From Neorhizobium galegae (GTDB lineage: Bacteria > Pseudomonadota > Alphaproteobacteria > Rhizobiales > Rhizobiaceae): 64,000 bases of DNA. The stretch lies in the NCBI RefSeq assembly GCF_021391675.1, contig NZ_CP090095.1:2299501-2363500 (forward strand), in the 5' to 3' direction. Under the pieces are notes generated by a model. It was not told the DNA's origin. It ran no database searches and was given only the letters and a program-made list of their open reading frames with translations. The position numbers and the translations under genes were made by a program. Numbering within the stretch: the first letter of the stretch is position 1; each line of letters opens with the position of its first letter. Below are positions 17,167 through 26,303 of this stretch, one piece after another.

Positions 17167-17925
17167 ATGAACGACGGGCCGGATATGGCAAACGAGCAGC
17201 CCGAGGCGGATGAGGGCGCAGAGCGCTCGCAGCCGATTTTCAATCTTCCGCGGAGCCTTGTCGTGACGCTGGCTCTGCTTGCGGTCATCTACATCGTGCA
17301 GGACTATCTGCTGGACGAGGATACGCGCGCCTATATGGTCGTCAATCTGGCGTTCTCGCCGTTGCGTTACGTCTATCCGCTCGGCGAGCAGGGCTTTGCA
17401 TGGGCGTGGACGCCGGTCACCTACTCGCTTCTGCACGGCGGCATCGAACACATCCTCTTCAACGCGCTTTGGCTGATGGCCTTCGGGGCGCCGGTCGTGC
17501 GACGGATCGGCACCCTGCGCTACGTGATCTTCTGGATCCTCTCGGCGGTGGCCGCCGCTTTCTTCCATGCCGCGCTCAACTGGGGCAACGAGACGCTGCT
17601 GATCGGCGCATCGGGGGTCGTCTCGGCGCTGATGGGGGCCGCCTGCCGTTTCGCCTTCCCGGAACGTCGGGGCTATGATCGAACCCACGGCCATCTCTAT
17701 CCGCGTCAGTCGATCCTCGGCTCCTTCCGCAACCGCACCGTGGTGATCTTCACTGCCATGTGGTTCGCCGGCAACCTGCTGATCGCCTTCGGGGTGACGC
17801 TGTTCGGCGCGGATATGGGACCGATCGCCTGGGATGCGCATATCGGCGGCTTCCTGTTCGGCTTCCTCCTGTTCGGTTTTTTCGATCCTTTGCCACGCCG
17901 CGTCATGCCGCTCGCGCGTCCTTGA
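17167..17925 (+). CDS. rhomboid-family intramembrane serine protease
   Basis: 252 residues with six hydrophobic segments after a 25-residue polar N-terminus. Rhomboid landmarks are present: the HGGIEHILFNALWL motif in the second helix, the catalytic serine Ser149 in GASG, and the catalytic His225 in DAHIGGFLFG in the last helix. It would cleave transmembrane substrates within the inner membrane; substrates are not predictable. ATG 17167 was chosen; ATG at residue 7 is an alternative. The gene is followed at about 130 bases by the CBS gene on the same strand. Confidence 0.92.
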   Translation: MNDGPDMANEQPEADEGAERSQPIFNLPRSLVVTLALLAVIYIVQDYLLDEDTRAYMVVNLAFSPLRYVYPLGEQGFAWAWTPVTYSLLHGGIEHILFNALWLMAFGAPVVRRIGTLRYVIFWILSAVAAAFFHAALNWGNETLLIGASGVVSALMGAACRFAFPERRGYDRTHGHLYPRQSILGSFRNRTVVIFTAMWFAGNLLIAFGVTLFGADMGPIAWDAHIGGFLFGFLLFGFFDPLPRRVMPLARP

Positions 17926-18055
17926 TCTCTTTCTTGATCTCTTTCCCGCCTCGCTCTACACTTCCGCATACGTGCAGGGACGGTTCCTCCACCCGGGCGC
18001 TTTGCTTTTCGGGAACGGACGATGTCCAAGCCGAACTGGTAGCGAGGAGAGAGCC

Positions 18056-18490
18056 ATGGCAATAGTCGTCAAGAACATGCTGGATGCAAAGGGGCGTGAC
18101 GTGGTGACCGTCGGTCCCGACAAGACGCTGCTCGAAGTCGCCGGGATCCTCAACGACAAGAAGATCGGTGCCGTCGTGGTGACCGGCATGGAAGGCCGCA
18201 TCGCCGGCATCTTCACGGAACGCGATCTGGTGCGCGCCGTCGCCAGCAAGGGCGCTGCCGTGCTCGATCAACCGGTCAAGTCGGCGATGACCACTGCGGT
18301 GCAGCGCTGCAAGGACGAAACGACTGTCGATGAACTTATGGGGATGATGAGCTCCGGCCGTTTCCGCCACGTGCCCGTCGAGCAGGACGGCAAGCTCGCC
18401 GGCATCATCTCGATCGGCGACGTGGTGAAGTCGCGCATCCGCGAGATCGAACAGGAGGCCGAACACATCAAGGCCTATATCGCCGGCTGA
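18056..18490 (+). CDS. CBS-domain pair protein
   Basis: 144 residues made of two CBS domains (about 8-65 and 72-130), which fold together to bind adenosyl ligands such as AMP or ATP. Each shows the usual G-hydrophobic-ITERD/ISIGD ending (FTERDLVRAV, ISIGDVVKSRI). The C-terminal acidic helix (EIEQEAEHIKAYI) is typical of the small stand-alone alphaproteobacterial CBS proteins. It is a cytosolic protein, probably a sensor of energy charge with an unknown partner. ATG 18056 has GCGAGGAGAGA immediately upstream. A strong terminator follows. Confidence 0.9.
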   Translation: MAIVVKNMLDAKGRDVVTVGPDKTLLEVAGILNDKKIGAVVVTGMEGRIAGIFTERDLVRAVASKGAAVLDQPVKSAMTTAVQRCKDETTVDELMGMMSSGRFRHVPVEQDGKLAGIISIGDVVKSRIREIEQEAEHIKAYIAG

Positions 18491-18499
18491 TATTTGGCC

Positions 18500-18526
18500 G
18501 AGCCTCGCCGAAAGGCGAGGCTTTTT
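18500..18526 (+). terminator. Rho-independent terminator of the CBS gene
   Basis: AGCCTCGCC and GGCGAGGCT pair perfectly around a GAAA loop and are followed by five T. It starts ten bases after the stop codon and lies between convergent genes, so it may serve only the plus strand. Confidence 0.9.
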
Positions 18527-18553
18527 ACATGCGTGGCGAGGCCAGCCGCCCGC

Positions 18554-19513
18554 TCAGCGCGCGAAAACTTCCTGCATGCGCTTCAGCGCCGAGATCTGCG
18601 CCATCGTCTCCGTATAGCCGCGGTCGATCGCTTCGCCGGCGCGGTGGAATTCGGACAATCCGATATCGGCAAGCCGCGGATGCAGCGCCAGATCCGGCGG
18701 ATCGCCTGCGAGACGCGCCCGGGAAATGCGCTCCTGGATGATATTGAAGGCCTGCACCATGGTGCCGGTCATGCCGACGCGAACGTCATCGGCTTTCCTG
18801 CGGCCGTCATCGATCGGCTGGACGCTCGCATTGTGCTTGACGACGGCCGAGCGACCGAAAATCTCGTAGTTCAGGTTGACGGCGACCACGAGCGGCTGTT
18901 CGTAGGCGCGGCAGACGGAGGTCGGCACCGGGTTGACGAGAGCGCCGTCGACCAGCGTGCGGTTGTTGCATTTCACCGGTTCGAAAATGCCGGGCAGGGC
19001 GTAGGAGGCGCGAAGCCCGGTGATCAGCGAACCGCTGGAGATCCACACTTCATGGCCGGTGTGAAGTTCTGTTGCCACGGAAACGAACGGGCGGTCGAGA
19101 CCCTCTATCGACAGACCCTCGAGATGTTCCTGCATCCGCTTGGTCAGCCGCATGCCGCCGAAAAGGCCACCGCCGCCGATCGTCAGATCAAGAAGGCCGG
19201 CGATGCGGCGCATGGTGAGCGAGCGGGCGAAGTTCTCAAGCTCGTTGAGCTTGCCGGCAAGATAACATCCGCCGACCAGGGCGCCGATCGAGGTGCCGGC
19301 GATCATGCCGACTTCGATGCCGGCCTCGTCGAGAGCCCTGAGGACGCCGATATGAGCCCAACCGCGCGCAGCGCCGCCGCCAAGGGCGAGGGCAAGCTTT
19401 GCTTTTTTGGGGGCTTCGATAGTGGGAGGAGGGGTCGGTTCGAGAACTTTCGTTTCGCCGCCTTCGGCCGGTGCCGCAAGCGGATCGTGACGGTTCCAAC
19501 TCCAGTTCAGCAT
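18554..19513 (-). CDS. patatin-like phospholipase / RssA-type protein
   Basis: 319 residues. A Pro-rich N-terminal tail (about 1-38) precedes a patatin domain with all three landmarks: the oxyanion loop GGGAARG (45-51), the nucleophile elbow GTSIG with Ser75, and the catalytic Asp189 in DGA. Such serine-aspartate dyads hydrolyse acyl lipids. The bacterial RssA-like branch has no established substrate. It has no signal peptide, so it acts in the cytoplasm or at the inner membrane. ATG 19513 is preferred because GGAGGG lies nine bases upstream; the longer frame from 19540 has none. It probably follows hisI in the same direction. Confidence 0.9.
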   Translation of the reverse strand: MLNWSWNRHDPLAAPAEGGETKVLEPTPPPTIEAPKKAKLALALGGGAARGWAHIGVLRALDEAGIEVGMIAGTSIGALVGGCYLAGKLNELENFARSLTMRRIAGLLDLTIGGGGLFGGMRLTKRMQEHLEGLSIEGLDRPFVSVATELHTGHEVWISSGSLITGLRASYALPGIFEPVKCNNRTLVDGALVNPVPTSVCRAYEQPLVVAVNLNYEIFGRSAVVKHNASVQPIDDGRRKADDVRVGMTGTMVQAFNIIQERISRARLAGDPPDLALHPRLADIGLSEFHRAGEAIDRGYTETMAQISALKRMQEVFAR

Positions 19514-19621
19514 CGACAAAAACCCTCCACAGCTGAACAAACCCCGGTCTGTCGATTAACGCACCGACAGGTTTCAAAATCGTTTATTCAGTCGAGACCT
19601 GCCAAAAAACGGGGCAGATCC

Positions 19622-20083
19622 CTAAATGGTTCCTTGATCCGAATAGACGACACCCGGGTCAAAATGACGCTGATCGTCGGTGATTTCAAGAACCGCCCGC
19701 CCATCACTTTGGGTGACAACCCGATAGAAACAGGAGCGGCGTCCCGTGTGGCATGTGGCGTCATGTCCTGCGACCGAGACCTTGAGCCAGACGGCGTCCT
19801 GATCGCAGTCGGTGCGCAGTTCATGAACGGTCTGGAGATTGCCGGAGGATTCGCCCTTCTTCCAGATCTTGGCACGCGAGCGGCTGTAATAATGGGCGAT
19901 GCCGGTCTCGACGGTCAGCGCCAGCGCCTGCGCATCCATATGCGCGACCATCAGCAGCTCGCCGTCACGGACATCGGTGACGACGGCGGTGACGAGACCG
20001 TTCTGATCGAAGCGGGGGGTGAAGGCGCCAGCGCCTTCGAGTTCCGTCTTGTCGGCGGAAGGCTGGTCGAAAGAAAGCGACAT
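19622..20083 (-). CDS. hisI: phosphoribosyl-AMP cyclohydrolase
   Basis: 153 residues. The enzyme opens the adenine ring of phosphoribosyl-AMP in histidine biosynthesis, step 3. Key segments include the metal-binding [11 protein letters not shown] and the Zn cysteines in [14 protein letters not shown]. It is the monofunctional form (no HisE domain), as usual in Alphaproteobacteria. The ATG at 20083 has GGAG about eight bases upstream; an earlier ATG at 20107 is less likely. It sits 27 bases behind folE, so the two are likely co-transcribed, although the pathways are unrelated. Cytosolic. The rest of the his genes are elsewhere. Confidence 0.95.
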   Translation of the reverse strand: MSLSFDQPSADKTELEGAGAFTPRFDQNGLVTAVVTDVRDGELLMVAHMDAQALALTVETGIAHYYSRSRAKIWKKGESSGNLQTVHELRTDCDQDAVWLKVSVAGHDATCHTGRRSCFYRVVTQSDGRAVLEITDDQRHFDPGVVYSDQGTI

Positions 20084-20110
20084 CGGCAAACTCCGCCCGG
20101 AAACCACGCC

Positions 20111-20725
20111 TTAGCGGTTCCGGGCCAGCGTAAAGAAACGGGCCTGTTCGGCGGCGTTCGCCTTGAACTCGCCGGTAAATGTCGTCGTCATCGTGTGCGA
20201 GCCCTGCTTCTGCACGCCGCGCATTTCCATGCACAGGTGCTCGGCCTCGATCATTATGGCGACGCCGCGCGGCTTTAAAGTTTCCTCGATCGCATTGGCG
20301 ATCTGCGCCGTCAGGTTTTCCTGGGTCTGCAGGCGACGGCCGAAGATTTCGACGACGCGGGCGATCTTCGAGAGCCCGAGGACGCGGCCGTTCGGCAGGT
20401 AGGCGACATGTGCCTTGCCGATGATTGGCAGCATGTGGTGTTCGCAATGGGAGAAGAACGGGATGTCGCGCACCAGCACGATATCGTCATAGCCAGAGAC
20501 TTCCTCGAAAGTGCGGCCGAGCACGTCTTCCGGCGACTGTTCGTAACCGGCAAACAGTTCGCGATAGGCGGCGGCGACGCGCTTCGGGGTATCGAGCAGG
20601 CCTTCGCGGGCCGGATCGTCACCTGCCCAGCGCAGCAGAACACGCACCGCTTCTTCGGCTTCCTGCTGCGAGGGGCGGACCTGCTTCTCTTTCGAAGCCG
20701 GGAAATTCTTCACAATGGCATCCAT
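20111..20725 (-). CDS. folE: GTP cyclohydrolase I
   Basis: 204 residues. It converts GTP to dihydroneopterin triphosphate, the entry to folate synthesis. Zinc ligands are in place: Cys94 and His97 ([10 protein letters not shown]) and Cys165 ([10 protein letters not shown]). The other signature blocks [43 protein letters not shown] and GVQKQGS are intact, so this is an active type IA enzyme. Cytosolic homodecamer. ATG 20725 is preceded by AGGAGAC about six bases upstream. The 286-base region to the left-hand end of the scaffold gene at 21012 holds divergent promoters. Confidence 0.97.
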   Translation of the reverse strand: MDAIVKNFPASKEKQVRPSQQEAEEAVRVLLRWAGDDPAREGLLDTPKRVAAAYRELFAGYEQSPEDVLGRTFEEVSGYDDIVLVRDIPFFSHCEHHMLPIIGKAHVAYLPNGRVLGLSKIARVVEIFGRRLQTQENLTAQIANAIEETLKPRGVAIMIEAEHLCMEMRGVQKQGSHTMTTTFTGEFKANAAEQARFFTLARNR

Positions 20726-20901
20726 CTATCGTCTCCTGATGCGGTTCAAGGCCGCATCCGACTGGCGTTACTCACGGACTGACCAGCCGCTGGGCACCTG
20801 CGGCTGATTTTTGGGCAATCCGGCGATATCTGACCTTCGGCGAACATTTTTACAAGATATCCTGTTCCGTTTTCGGTAGGATTTCGTGAAAACATCCTTT
20901 C

Positions 20902-20932
20902 TTGATGATCTCGCCCGGACATCACATATAAT
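20902..20932 (+). promoter_or_regulatory. candidate promoter upstream of the IscU-like gene
   Basis: A consensus TATAAT (20927-20932) lies 80 bases before the start at 21012, with TTGATG at 20902-20907. The spacing of 19 is longer than optimal, so the -35 assignment is weak. Confidence 0.35.
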
Positions 20933-21011
20933 GGCAGGAACCCTTTTATGGTAGCCCGCCGGACGTGACGCAGTGTTCAACGAGCGACGGCGGTTTCAAA
21001 AGCGAGCCTTG

Positions 21012-21461
21012 ATGGACGACATCTATAACAGCAAGATCCTCGAATTCGCCGCCAACATCACCCATGCGGGGGTGTTGCCCGATGCGGATGCCAGTTCCGA
21101 GAAACACTCGAAGCTGTGCGGCTCGAAGGTGCGCGTGCATTTGAAGATGGACGGCGACCGGGTCACGGACTTCGCCCATGAGGTCCGCGCCTGCGCGCTC
21201 GGCCAGGCCTCGTCCTCGATCATGGCGCGGCATGTGATCGGCGCAACGACTGCCGAAATCCGCAAGGCGCGCCAGGACATGCTCGCCATGCTGAAGGAAG
21301 ACGGCGAGGGGCCGGACGGCCGGTTCGAGGAGATGCGCTACCTGAAGCCGGTCAAAGATTACAGAGCCCGTCATCCCTCCACCATGCTGACCTTCGAAGC
21401 GGTCGTCGATGCGATCGACCAGATCGAGGCGAACGAGCGGTCCGAAGCGGCTACCGTCTGA
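21012..21461 (+). CDS. IscU/NifU-N-like iron-sulfur scaffold family protein
   Basis: 149 residues, starting MDDIYNSKILEFAANI as in the IscU-like proteins of Alphaproteobacteria. In true scaffolds three cysteines hold the nascent cluster. Here Cys36 (KLCGSKV) and Cys71 (VRACALGQAS) are present, but the third position, normally in an HCS motif, reads HPS (residues 121-123), so one ligand is missing. The protein may handle clusters differently or act as a partner. The start at 21012 fits homology; an upstream in-frame ATG at 20973 is possible. It is followed at 4 bases by yidD and then DUF1697, all on the plus strand, and probably one transcript. Confidence 0.8.
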   Translation: MDDIYNSKILEFAANITHAGVLPDADASSEKHSKLCGSKVRVHLKMDGDRVTDFAHEVRACALGQASSSIMARHVIGATTAEIRKARQDMLAMLKEDGEGPDGRFEEMRYLKPVKDYRARHPSTMLTFEAVVDAIDQIEANERSEAATV

Positions 21462-21465
21462 TCCG

Positions 21466-21843
21466 ATGTGCGACGCTCCCGACTGCGGGCATGACCATTC
21501 CAAGCCCAAGCCCGGCTTGTCCCGCAACTGGTCCGGACCTTTCGCCAAGACGCCCGGCCGGCTGTTCGGCATGGGGCTGATCCGCCTCTACCAGCTGACG
21601 CTGTCCGGCTTCATCGGCAATTCCTGCCGGCATATTCCGACCTGCTCGGAATATGGTTACGAGTCGGTGGCGAGGCATGGGCTGTGGCCCGGCGGATGGA
21701 TGACGCTGTTTCGGGTGGCGCGCTGCGGGCCGGGCGGCACAGGCGGGCTCGATCCGGTGCCGGAAACGCTCGAAGCCCGGCAGCATTGGTGGACGCCGTG
21801 GAGATACTGGCGCCGTCATGTCAAACCGGCATCGCAACCATGA
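21466..21843 (+). CDS. yidD: membrane protein insertion efficiency factor YidD
   Basis: 125 residues. YidD helps YidC-mediated insertion of inner-membrane proteins and lies at the cytoplasmic face of the membrane through an amphipathic helix. The family core is complete: LIRLYQLTLSGFIGNSCRHIPTCSEYGYES with its two conserved cysteines, then RCGPGGTGGLDPVPE. The N-terminal 30 residues (with a Cys/His-rich CDAPDCGHDH start) and the C-terminal extension are longer than in the E. coli protein but usual in rhizobia. It is 4 bases behind the scaffold gene. Away from the rnpA-yidC locus, where it is found in many bacteria. Confidence 0.92.
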   Translation: MCDAPDCGHDHSKPKPGLSRNWSGPFAKTPGRLFGMGLIRLYQLTLSGFIGNSCRHIPTCSEYGYESVARHGLWPGGWMTLFRVARCGPGGTGGLDPVPETLEARQHWWTPWRYWRRHVKPASQP

Positions 21844-21850
21844 GTATCCG

Positions 21851-22375
21851 ATGATTACCTATGTCGCGCTGCTTCACAGCATCGTTCTCGGCGGCGGCAA
21901 GCGGGTCGTGATGGCCGACCTGCGCGCCATGGCGGAGGATCTCGGCTACCGGAATTGCCGGACCCTGGTTTCGACCGGCAATCTCGTCTTCGAAACCCGC
22001 AGGTCATCGATCAGTGATCTCGAGCAGAGACTGGAGACCGCCTTCGAAAAGCGGTTCGGCAAACATATCGATATCATCGCAAGAACCGGTGCCGATTGGC
22101 TGAAGCTCGCGGCCGGCAATCCTTTTCCGTCGGGAGAAGGTTCCGAGGTCGGCGTGCGGGTGATGCGACAACCGCTCGACGAAAGCGTCCTGGACCTGCT
22201 CGAGCGCCATCGCGGCGAGGAGAAGATTTCCATCGTCGACGGTAATCTCTGGGTGGATTTCGGCGGCAAGGCGAGCGAGACGCGGCTGCTGTCGGCGATG
22301 ACCACCAGGAAGCTCGGGATCGGCACAATCCGCAATGCCAACACGGTCGGCGGGCTTGCCGAAATGATCGGCTGA
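21851..22375 (+). CDS. DUF1697 family protein
   Basis: 174 residues. The N-terminal segment [32 protein letters not shown] and the [12 protein letters not shown] block identify DUF1697, a soluble ferredoxin-like fold with no proven function. It begins 7 bases after the yidD stop and so probably belongs to the same transcript. ATG 21851 matches the usual family start (an upstream in-frame ATG overlaps yidD). No signal peptide or membrane segment. Confidence 0.85.
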   Translation: MITYVALLHSIVLGGGKRVVMADLRAMAEDLGYRNCRTLVSTGNLVFETRRSSISDLEQRLETAFEKRFGKHIDIIARTGADWLKLAAGNPFPSGEGSEVGVRVMRQPLDESVLDLLERHRGEEKISIVDGNLWVDFGGKASETRLLSAMTTRKLGIGTIRNANTVGGLAEMIG

Positions 22376-22384
22376 GCGGCCGCT

Positions 22385-22482
22385 CGCCTTTACTAAAACG
22401 CCAAAAGCATTTATCAGCCACGCCGGCTGCGCCTAAAGGCGAACCGCCATTTATTCCAACACCACCCGCATTCGTTGGCGGG
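22385..22482 (+). promoter_or_regulatory. structured leader upstream of thrS
   Basis: CGCCTTTA (22385-22392) and TAAAGGCG (22434-22441) form a perfect outer stem that encloses an inner hairpin CAGCC/GGCTG. Downstream, CCGCC (22444-22448) and CCCGC (22465-22469) can each pair with the same GGCGGG (22477-22482), so two exclusive folds are possible ahead of the AGGAG at 22490-22494. Whether this regulates thrS is not known; no Thr-rich leader peptide is visible. Confidence 0.35.
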
Positions 22483-22500
22483 ACTGGACAGGAGAAAGAC

Positions 22501-24522
22501 ATGTCCCAATCCGTTTCCCTTACATTTCCCGATGGCTCCGTCCGCGTTTTCGACGCCGGCACGACCGGCCGTGACGTTGCCGAGAGCATTTCCAAGTCGC
22601 TCGCCAAGAAGGCTGTCGCCGTCACCATCAATGGCACCGTGCAGGACCTTGCCGAGCCCGTGACCGACGGAAAGATAGAGATCGTCACCCGCACCGACGC
22701 CCGAGCGCTGGAACTTATCCGCCACGACGCCGCCCACGTGATGGCGGAGGCCGTGCAGGAGCTTTGGCCCGGCACGCAGGTCACCATCGGCCCGGTGATC
22801 GAGAACGGATTCTATTACGATTTTGCCCGCAACGCGCCTTTCACGCCGGACGATCTGCCGAAGATCGAGGCGAAGATGAAGGAAATCATCGGCCGCAACA
22901 AACCGTTCACCAAGCAGGTCTGGTCTCGCGAGAAGGCCCGCGAAGTCTTCGCAGCCAAGGGCGAAGGCTACAAGGTCGAGCTGATCGATGCGATCCCGGA
23001 GGACCAGGATCTCAAGATCTATTATCAAGGCGACTGGTTCGACCTCTGCCGCGGTCCGCATATGGCCTCGACCGGCCAGATCGGTACGGCCTTCAAGCTG
23101 ATGAAGGTTGCCGGCGCCTATTGGCGCGGCGATTCGAACAACGCCATGCTGACCCGCATCTACGGCACCGCCTGGGCGACGCAGGAAGAGCTCGACCAGT
23201 ACCTTCACGTACTGGCGGAAGCCGAAAAGCGCGACCACCGCAAACTCGGCCGGGAAATGGACCTCTTCCATTTCCAGGAAGAAGGCCCGGGCGTGGTGTT
23301 CTGGCACGGCAAGGGCTGGCGCATGTTCCAGACGCTGACCGCCTACATGCGTCGCCGGCTTGCCGGCACCTATGAGGAAGTCAACGCGCCGCAGGTTCTC
23401 GATGCCTCGCTCTGGGAGACGTCGGGCCACTGGGGCTGGTACCAGGAGAACATGTTCGCGGTGAAGTCTGCCTATGCCTTCACGCATCCGGAAGACAAGG
23501 AAGCGGACAACCGCGTCTTTGCGCTGAAGCCGATGAACTGCCCGGGACACGTGCAGATCTTCAAGCATGGCTTGAAGTCCTACCGCGAACTCCCTATTCG
23601 GCTTGCGGAATTTGGTCTCGTGCATCGCTACGAGGCATCCGGCGCGCTGCACGGGCTGATGCGCGTGCGCGGTTTCACCCAGGACGACGCGCACGTCTTC
23701 TGCACCGACGAGCAGATGGCCGCCGAATGCCTGCGGATCAACGACCTGATCCTGTCGGTCTACGAGGATTTCGGCTTCAAGGAAGTCGTGGTCAAGCTGT
23801 CGACCCGGCCGGACAAGCGTGTCGGCACCGACGCGCTTTGGGATCGTGCCGAATCCGTCATGCTCGATGTGCTGAAGACGATCGAGGCGCAGTCGGAAGG
23901 CCGCATCAAGACCGGCATCCTGCCGGGCGAGGGCGCGTTCTACGGTCCGAAGTTCGAGTATACGCTGAAGGACGCGATCGGCCGCGAATGGCAGTGCGGC
24001 ACGACCCAGGTCGACTTCAACCTGCCGGAACGGTTCGGCGCCTTCTATATCGACCAGAACTCGGAAAAGACCCAGCCGGTGATGATCCATCGCGCCATCT
24101 GCGGTTCGATGGAGCGTTTCCTCGGCATCCTGATCGAGAATTTTGCCGGCCACATGCCGCTCTGGTTCGCGCCGATGCAGGTGGTGGTGGCGACGATCAC
24201 CTCGGACGCCGACGATTACGGCCGCGAGGTCGCGGAAGCTCTTCGTGATGCGGGCATGGTCGTCGAGACCGATTTCCGCAACGAGAAGATCAACTACAAG
24301 ATCCGCGAGCACTCGGTCACCAAGGTGCCGGTCATCATCGTCTGCGGCAAGAAGGAGGCCGAGGAGCGTTCGGTCAACATCCGCCGCCTCGGCTCGCAGG
24401 CCCAGACCTCGATGACGCTGGACGAGGCGATTGCTTCGCTCAGCCTCGAGGCGACGCCGCCGGATGTGCTGCGCCGTCTCGAAGCCAAGAAGGCCGCGAA
24501 AGCAGCGAAAGCAGCAGCCTGA
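22501..24522 (+). CDS. thrS: threonyl-tRNA synthetase
   Basis: 673 residues, full-length class II synthetase that charges tRNA-Thr. Domain order: TGS (about 1-64), editing domain (about 65-245, with [12 protein letters not shown] and the DLCRGPH motif), catalytic core (about 270-540) and C-terminal anticodon-binding domain (about 550-655). The Zn-binding Cys in MNCPGH and the class II motif 3 [12 protein letters not shown] are intact, so it is expected to be active and able to edit Ser-tRNA-Thr. The C-terminus ends in an Ala/Lys-rich tail. RBS AGGAGAAAGAC precedes ATG 22501. A hairpin follows the gene. Confidence 0.98.
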   Translation: MSQSVSLTFPDGSVRVFDAGTTGRDVAESISKSLAKKAVAVTINGTVQDLAEPVTDGKIEIVTRTDARALELIRHDAAHVMAEAVQELWPGTQVTIGPVIENGFYYDFARNAPFTPDDLPKIEAKMKEIIGRNKPFTKQVWSREKAREVFAAKGEGYKVELIDAIPEDQDLKIYYQGDWFDLCRGPHMASTGQIGTAFKLMKVAGAYWRGDSNNAMLTRIYGTAWATQEELDQYLHVLAEAEKRDHRKLGREMDLFHFQEEGPGVVFWHGKGWRMFQTLTAYMRRRLAGTYEEVNAPQVLDASLWETSGHWGWYQENMFAVKSAYAFTHPEDKEADNRVFALKPMNCPGHVQIFKHGLKSYRELPIRLAEFGLVHRYEASGALHGLMRVRGFTQDDAHVFCTDEQMAAECLRINDLILSVYEDFGFKEVVVKLSTRPDKRVGTDALWDRAESVMLDVLKTIEAQSEGRIKTGILPGEGAFYGPKFEYTLKDAIGREWQCGTTQVDFNLPERFGAFYIDQNSEKTQPVMIHRAICGSMERFLGILIENFAGHMPLWFAPMQVVVATITSDADDYGREVAEALRDAGMVVETDFRNEKINYKIREHSVTKVPVIIVCGKKEAEERSVNIRRLGSQAQTSMTLDEAIASLSLEATPPDVLRRLEAKKAAKAAKAAA

Positions 24523-24530
24523 TCCAATCC

Positions 24531-24562
24531 CTGACAGCGCCCGTGAACGCGGGTGCTGTCAG
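24531..24562. terminator. hairpin after thrS, without a T tract
   Basis: CTGACAGC (24531-24538) and GCTGTCAG (24555-24562) are perfect complements, and an inner CCCG/CGGG pair lengthens the stem. It starts eight bases after the stop. Lack of a T run makes intrinsic termination uncertain; it may stabilise the 3' end. Confidence 0.45.
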
Positions 24563-24624
24563 AAGACGGCAATGTCAGTGGAAAAAAGGCCGTTGGCCGG
24601 TCTGAAGCGACCCGCCGAAATTGG

Positions 24625-25611
24625 CTAGTTCCGGTCGTTAGAAACCGCGCCGGCGACCTGGGGCGTTTCGCGCATCAGCACTTCGACCTCGGTATTGCGG
24701 CCGGCTTTGACGGTGAACGAGCGCTGATAGATCTTGGTCTTGTTGCGGGCGACAGCAAGATATTCGCCCTCTGACAGCACCATGGTCGAGAAAGCGCTGA
24801 CGCTTTCGTTGACGATGTCACCGGCGGCGGTCAGGACGGACCATGCCGTATCCGCAATCGCTTCGCCGCCCGGCTGGGAGACCAGCTTGAGGGTGATCTG
24901 CGCCGCGCGATGCTGCAGCACTGCCTGGGTGAGCTTGCCGGCCTCCACCTGGATATCGGCCCGCACCACCGCGTTGACGCCGCCATATTCCGAAACGACA
25001 TGATAGGTGCCGGCATTCAGCCGCACGACCGTATTCGGCTTCACGTCCGACATAACCAGCGCCCGGTCGCCGTTGTCGCGCACATCGGCCGAATAGACGG
25101 AAAAGCTCAGTTCCTTGGGCGGAATGCGCTGGTCGGTGCCGGCGACCGCATTCAGCACGAAACCGCCGGCATCGAGCACCAGCGTCTGTTTCGGCACGTT
25201 TCCGCTTTCGGGGACCTTCAGTTTCTTGGTAACGCCGGCGCGGCCGAAGGCGCAGTTGACGAAATAGTCGCCGGGGGCGAGCTGGAACGACGCGGAGCCG
25301 CCTTCGGAACTGGCCACCAGCGGCAATTTTCCATCTTCGCCAGCGATCGGGCTGAAGACGCGCCAAGTGAGGCCTTCCTGCATGGGCTGGCCGTCGGACG
25401 TCAGCTTGGCGTCGAACTGCACGTCCCTCGAGAGGGCGCCGGGCGGGCCGCCCGGCAGAGCCGAGAAGGCGTTGAGCTTGGGCATCTTCGCCGTGCTGTC
25501 CAGCGCGCGAAAATTCTTGAAGGCCTCTTCCTGGGCGAATGCGCTGAAAGCTGGGCCGAGAGCCATCGCTCCGGCGAGGAACCAGCGTGCCGCAAGGGAA
25601 GTGCCTGCCAT
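24625..25611 (-). CDS. exported beta-rich protein of unknown function
   Basis: About 328 residues with a clear signal peptide (hydrophobic ARWFLAGAMALGPAFSAFA, cleavage after AFA). The mature protein looks all-beta and is built from three or four repeats of about 80 residues that each contain a Gly-(Glu/Asp)-Tyr-type core (APGDYFVNCAFG, NAGTYHVVSEYG, SEGEYLAVARNK), similar to carboxypeptidase-regulatory or Ig-like modules. No catalytic motif is visible. The start is uncertain because codons upstream stay open and overlap the nitroreductase; ATG 25611 gives the best signal peptide. It is divergent from the nitroreductase. Probably periplasmic or surface-located. Confidence 0.7.
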   Translation of the reverse strand: MAGTSLAARWFLAGAMALGPAFSAFAQEEAFKNFRALDSTAKMPKLNAFSALPGGPPGALSRDVQFDAKLTSDGQPMQEGLTWRVFSPIAGEDGKLPLVASSEGGSASFQLAPGDYFVNCAFGRAGVTKKLKVPESGNVPKQTLVLDAGGFVLNAVAGTDQRIPPKELSFSVYSADVRDNGDRALVMSDVKPNTVVRLNAGTYHVVSEYGGVNAVVRADIQVEAGKLTQAVLQHRAAQITLKLVSQPGGEAIADTAWSVLTAAGDIVNESVSAFSTMVLSEGEYLAVARNKTKIYQRSFTVKAGRNTEVEVLMRETPQVAGAVSNDRN

Positions 25612-25701
25612 CTGTTGTACCGGTTGACTCTTGTTTTCCGAGACGTCACTTGAAGACCAATGACAAGGCAATTTCAAGACCTTCCCGACCGCCAGCTCCA
25701 A

Positions 25702-26295
25702 ATGAAAGCTTTGACCATGCAAATTGACGTTAAACTCATCGATTTTCTGCGCGACAGGCATTCCACGCCGGTCGCCCAGATCAAGGAGCCGGCTCCGTCG
25801 CAGGAAGAACTGCAGGCGATTCTCACCTTCGCAACCCGCATTCCGGATCATGGCAAGCTCGCGCCCTGGCGCGTCATCGTCTATCGCGGCGACGTGCGCA
25901 GAACGCTCGGCGAACAGTTTCTGGCCCTGTCGCTGAAGAAGACGCCCGACATGGCCGAGGCCGCCAGCCAGGCGGAGCTGACGCGCTTCACCCGTGCGCC
26001 GCTGGTCGTCGCCGTCGTCAGCACCGCGGCGCCGCATCCAAAGATCCCCGAATGGGAGCAGGTGCTTTCGGCCGGCGCCGTCTGCTTCAACATGCTGATG
26101 GCTGCCAGCGCGCATGGCTATGTCGCCAACTGGCGTACCGAATGGGTCGCCTATGACGACGAGGCGCTGGCGCTTCTCGGTGTGAAGCCGGGCGAAAAGG
26201 TCGCCGGTTTCATCCATATCGGCTCGAGCGATTTTGCGACGCCGGACCGCCCGCGGCCGGAATTGTCGCAGATCGTCACCTACGCAGGCGAATAG
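25702..26295 (+). CDS. nitroreductase-family flavoprotein (YdjA-like)
   Basis: About 198 residues with the nitroreductase fold: an N-terminal Arg/Ser region (DRHSTPVAQIKEP), the helix RIPDHGKLAPWRVIVY, and the central AGAVCFNMLMAASAHGYVANWRT that lines the FMN site. It likely binds FMN as a dimer and reduces nitro- or quinone-type substrates with NAD(P)H. Starts at 25702 (MKALTMQ) or 25717 (MQID) are both possible. The flavin reductase gene follows after 8 bases on the same strand, so the pair are co-transcribed and may cooperate in flavin chemistry. The physiological substrate is unknown. Confidence 0.85.
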   Translation: MKALTMQIDVKLIDFLRDRHSTPVAQIKEPAPSQEELQAILTFATRIPDHGKLAPWRVIVYRGDVRRTLGEQFLALSLKKTPDMAEAASQAELTRFTRAPLVVAVVSTAAPHPKIPEWEQVLSAGAVCFNMLMAASAHGYVANWRTEWVAYDDEALALLGVKPGEKVAGFIHIGSSDFATPDRPRPELSQIVTYAGE

Positions 26296-26303
26296 GGTTT
26301 TCG

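Noticed and set aside
18494..20278. Plus-strand frame opposite patatin, hisI and part of folE
   Set aside because: All three minus-strand proteins have intact active sites; the opposite frame is an artefact.
22414..24312. Minus-strand frame opposite thrS
   Set aside because: thrS is complete on the plus strand with all motifs; the antisense translation shows no family.
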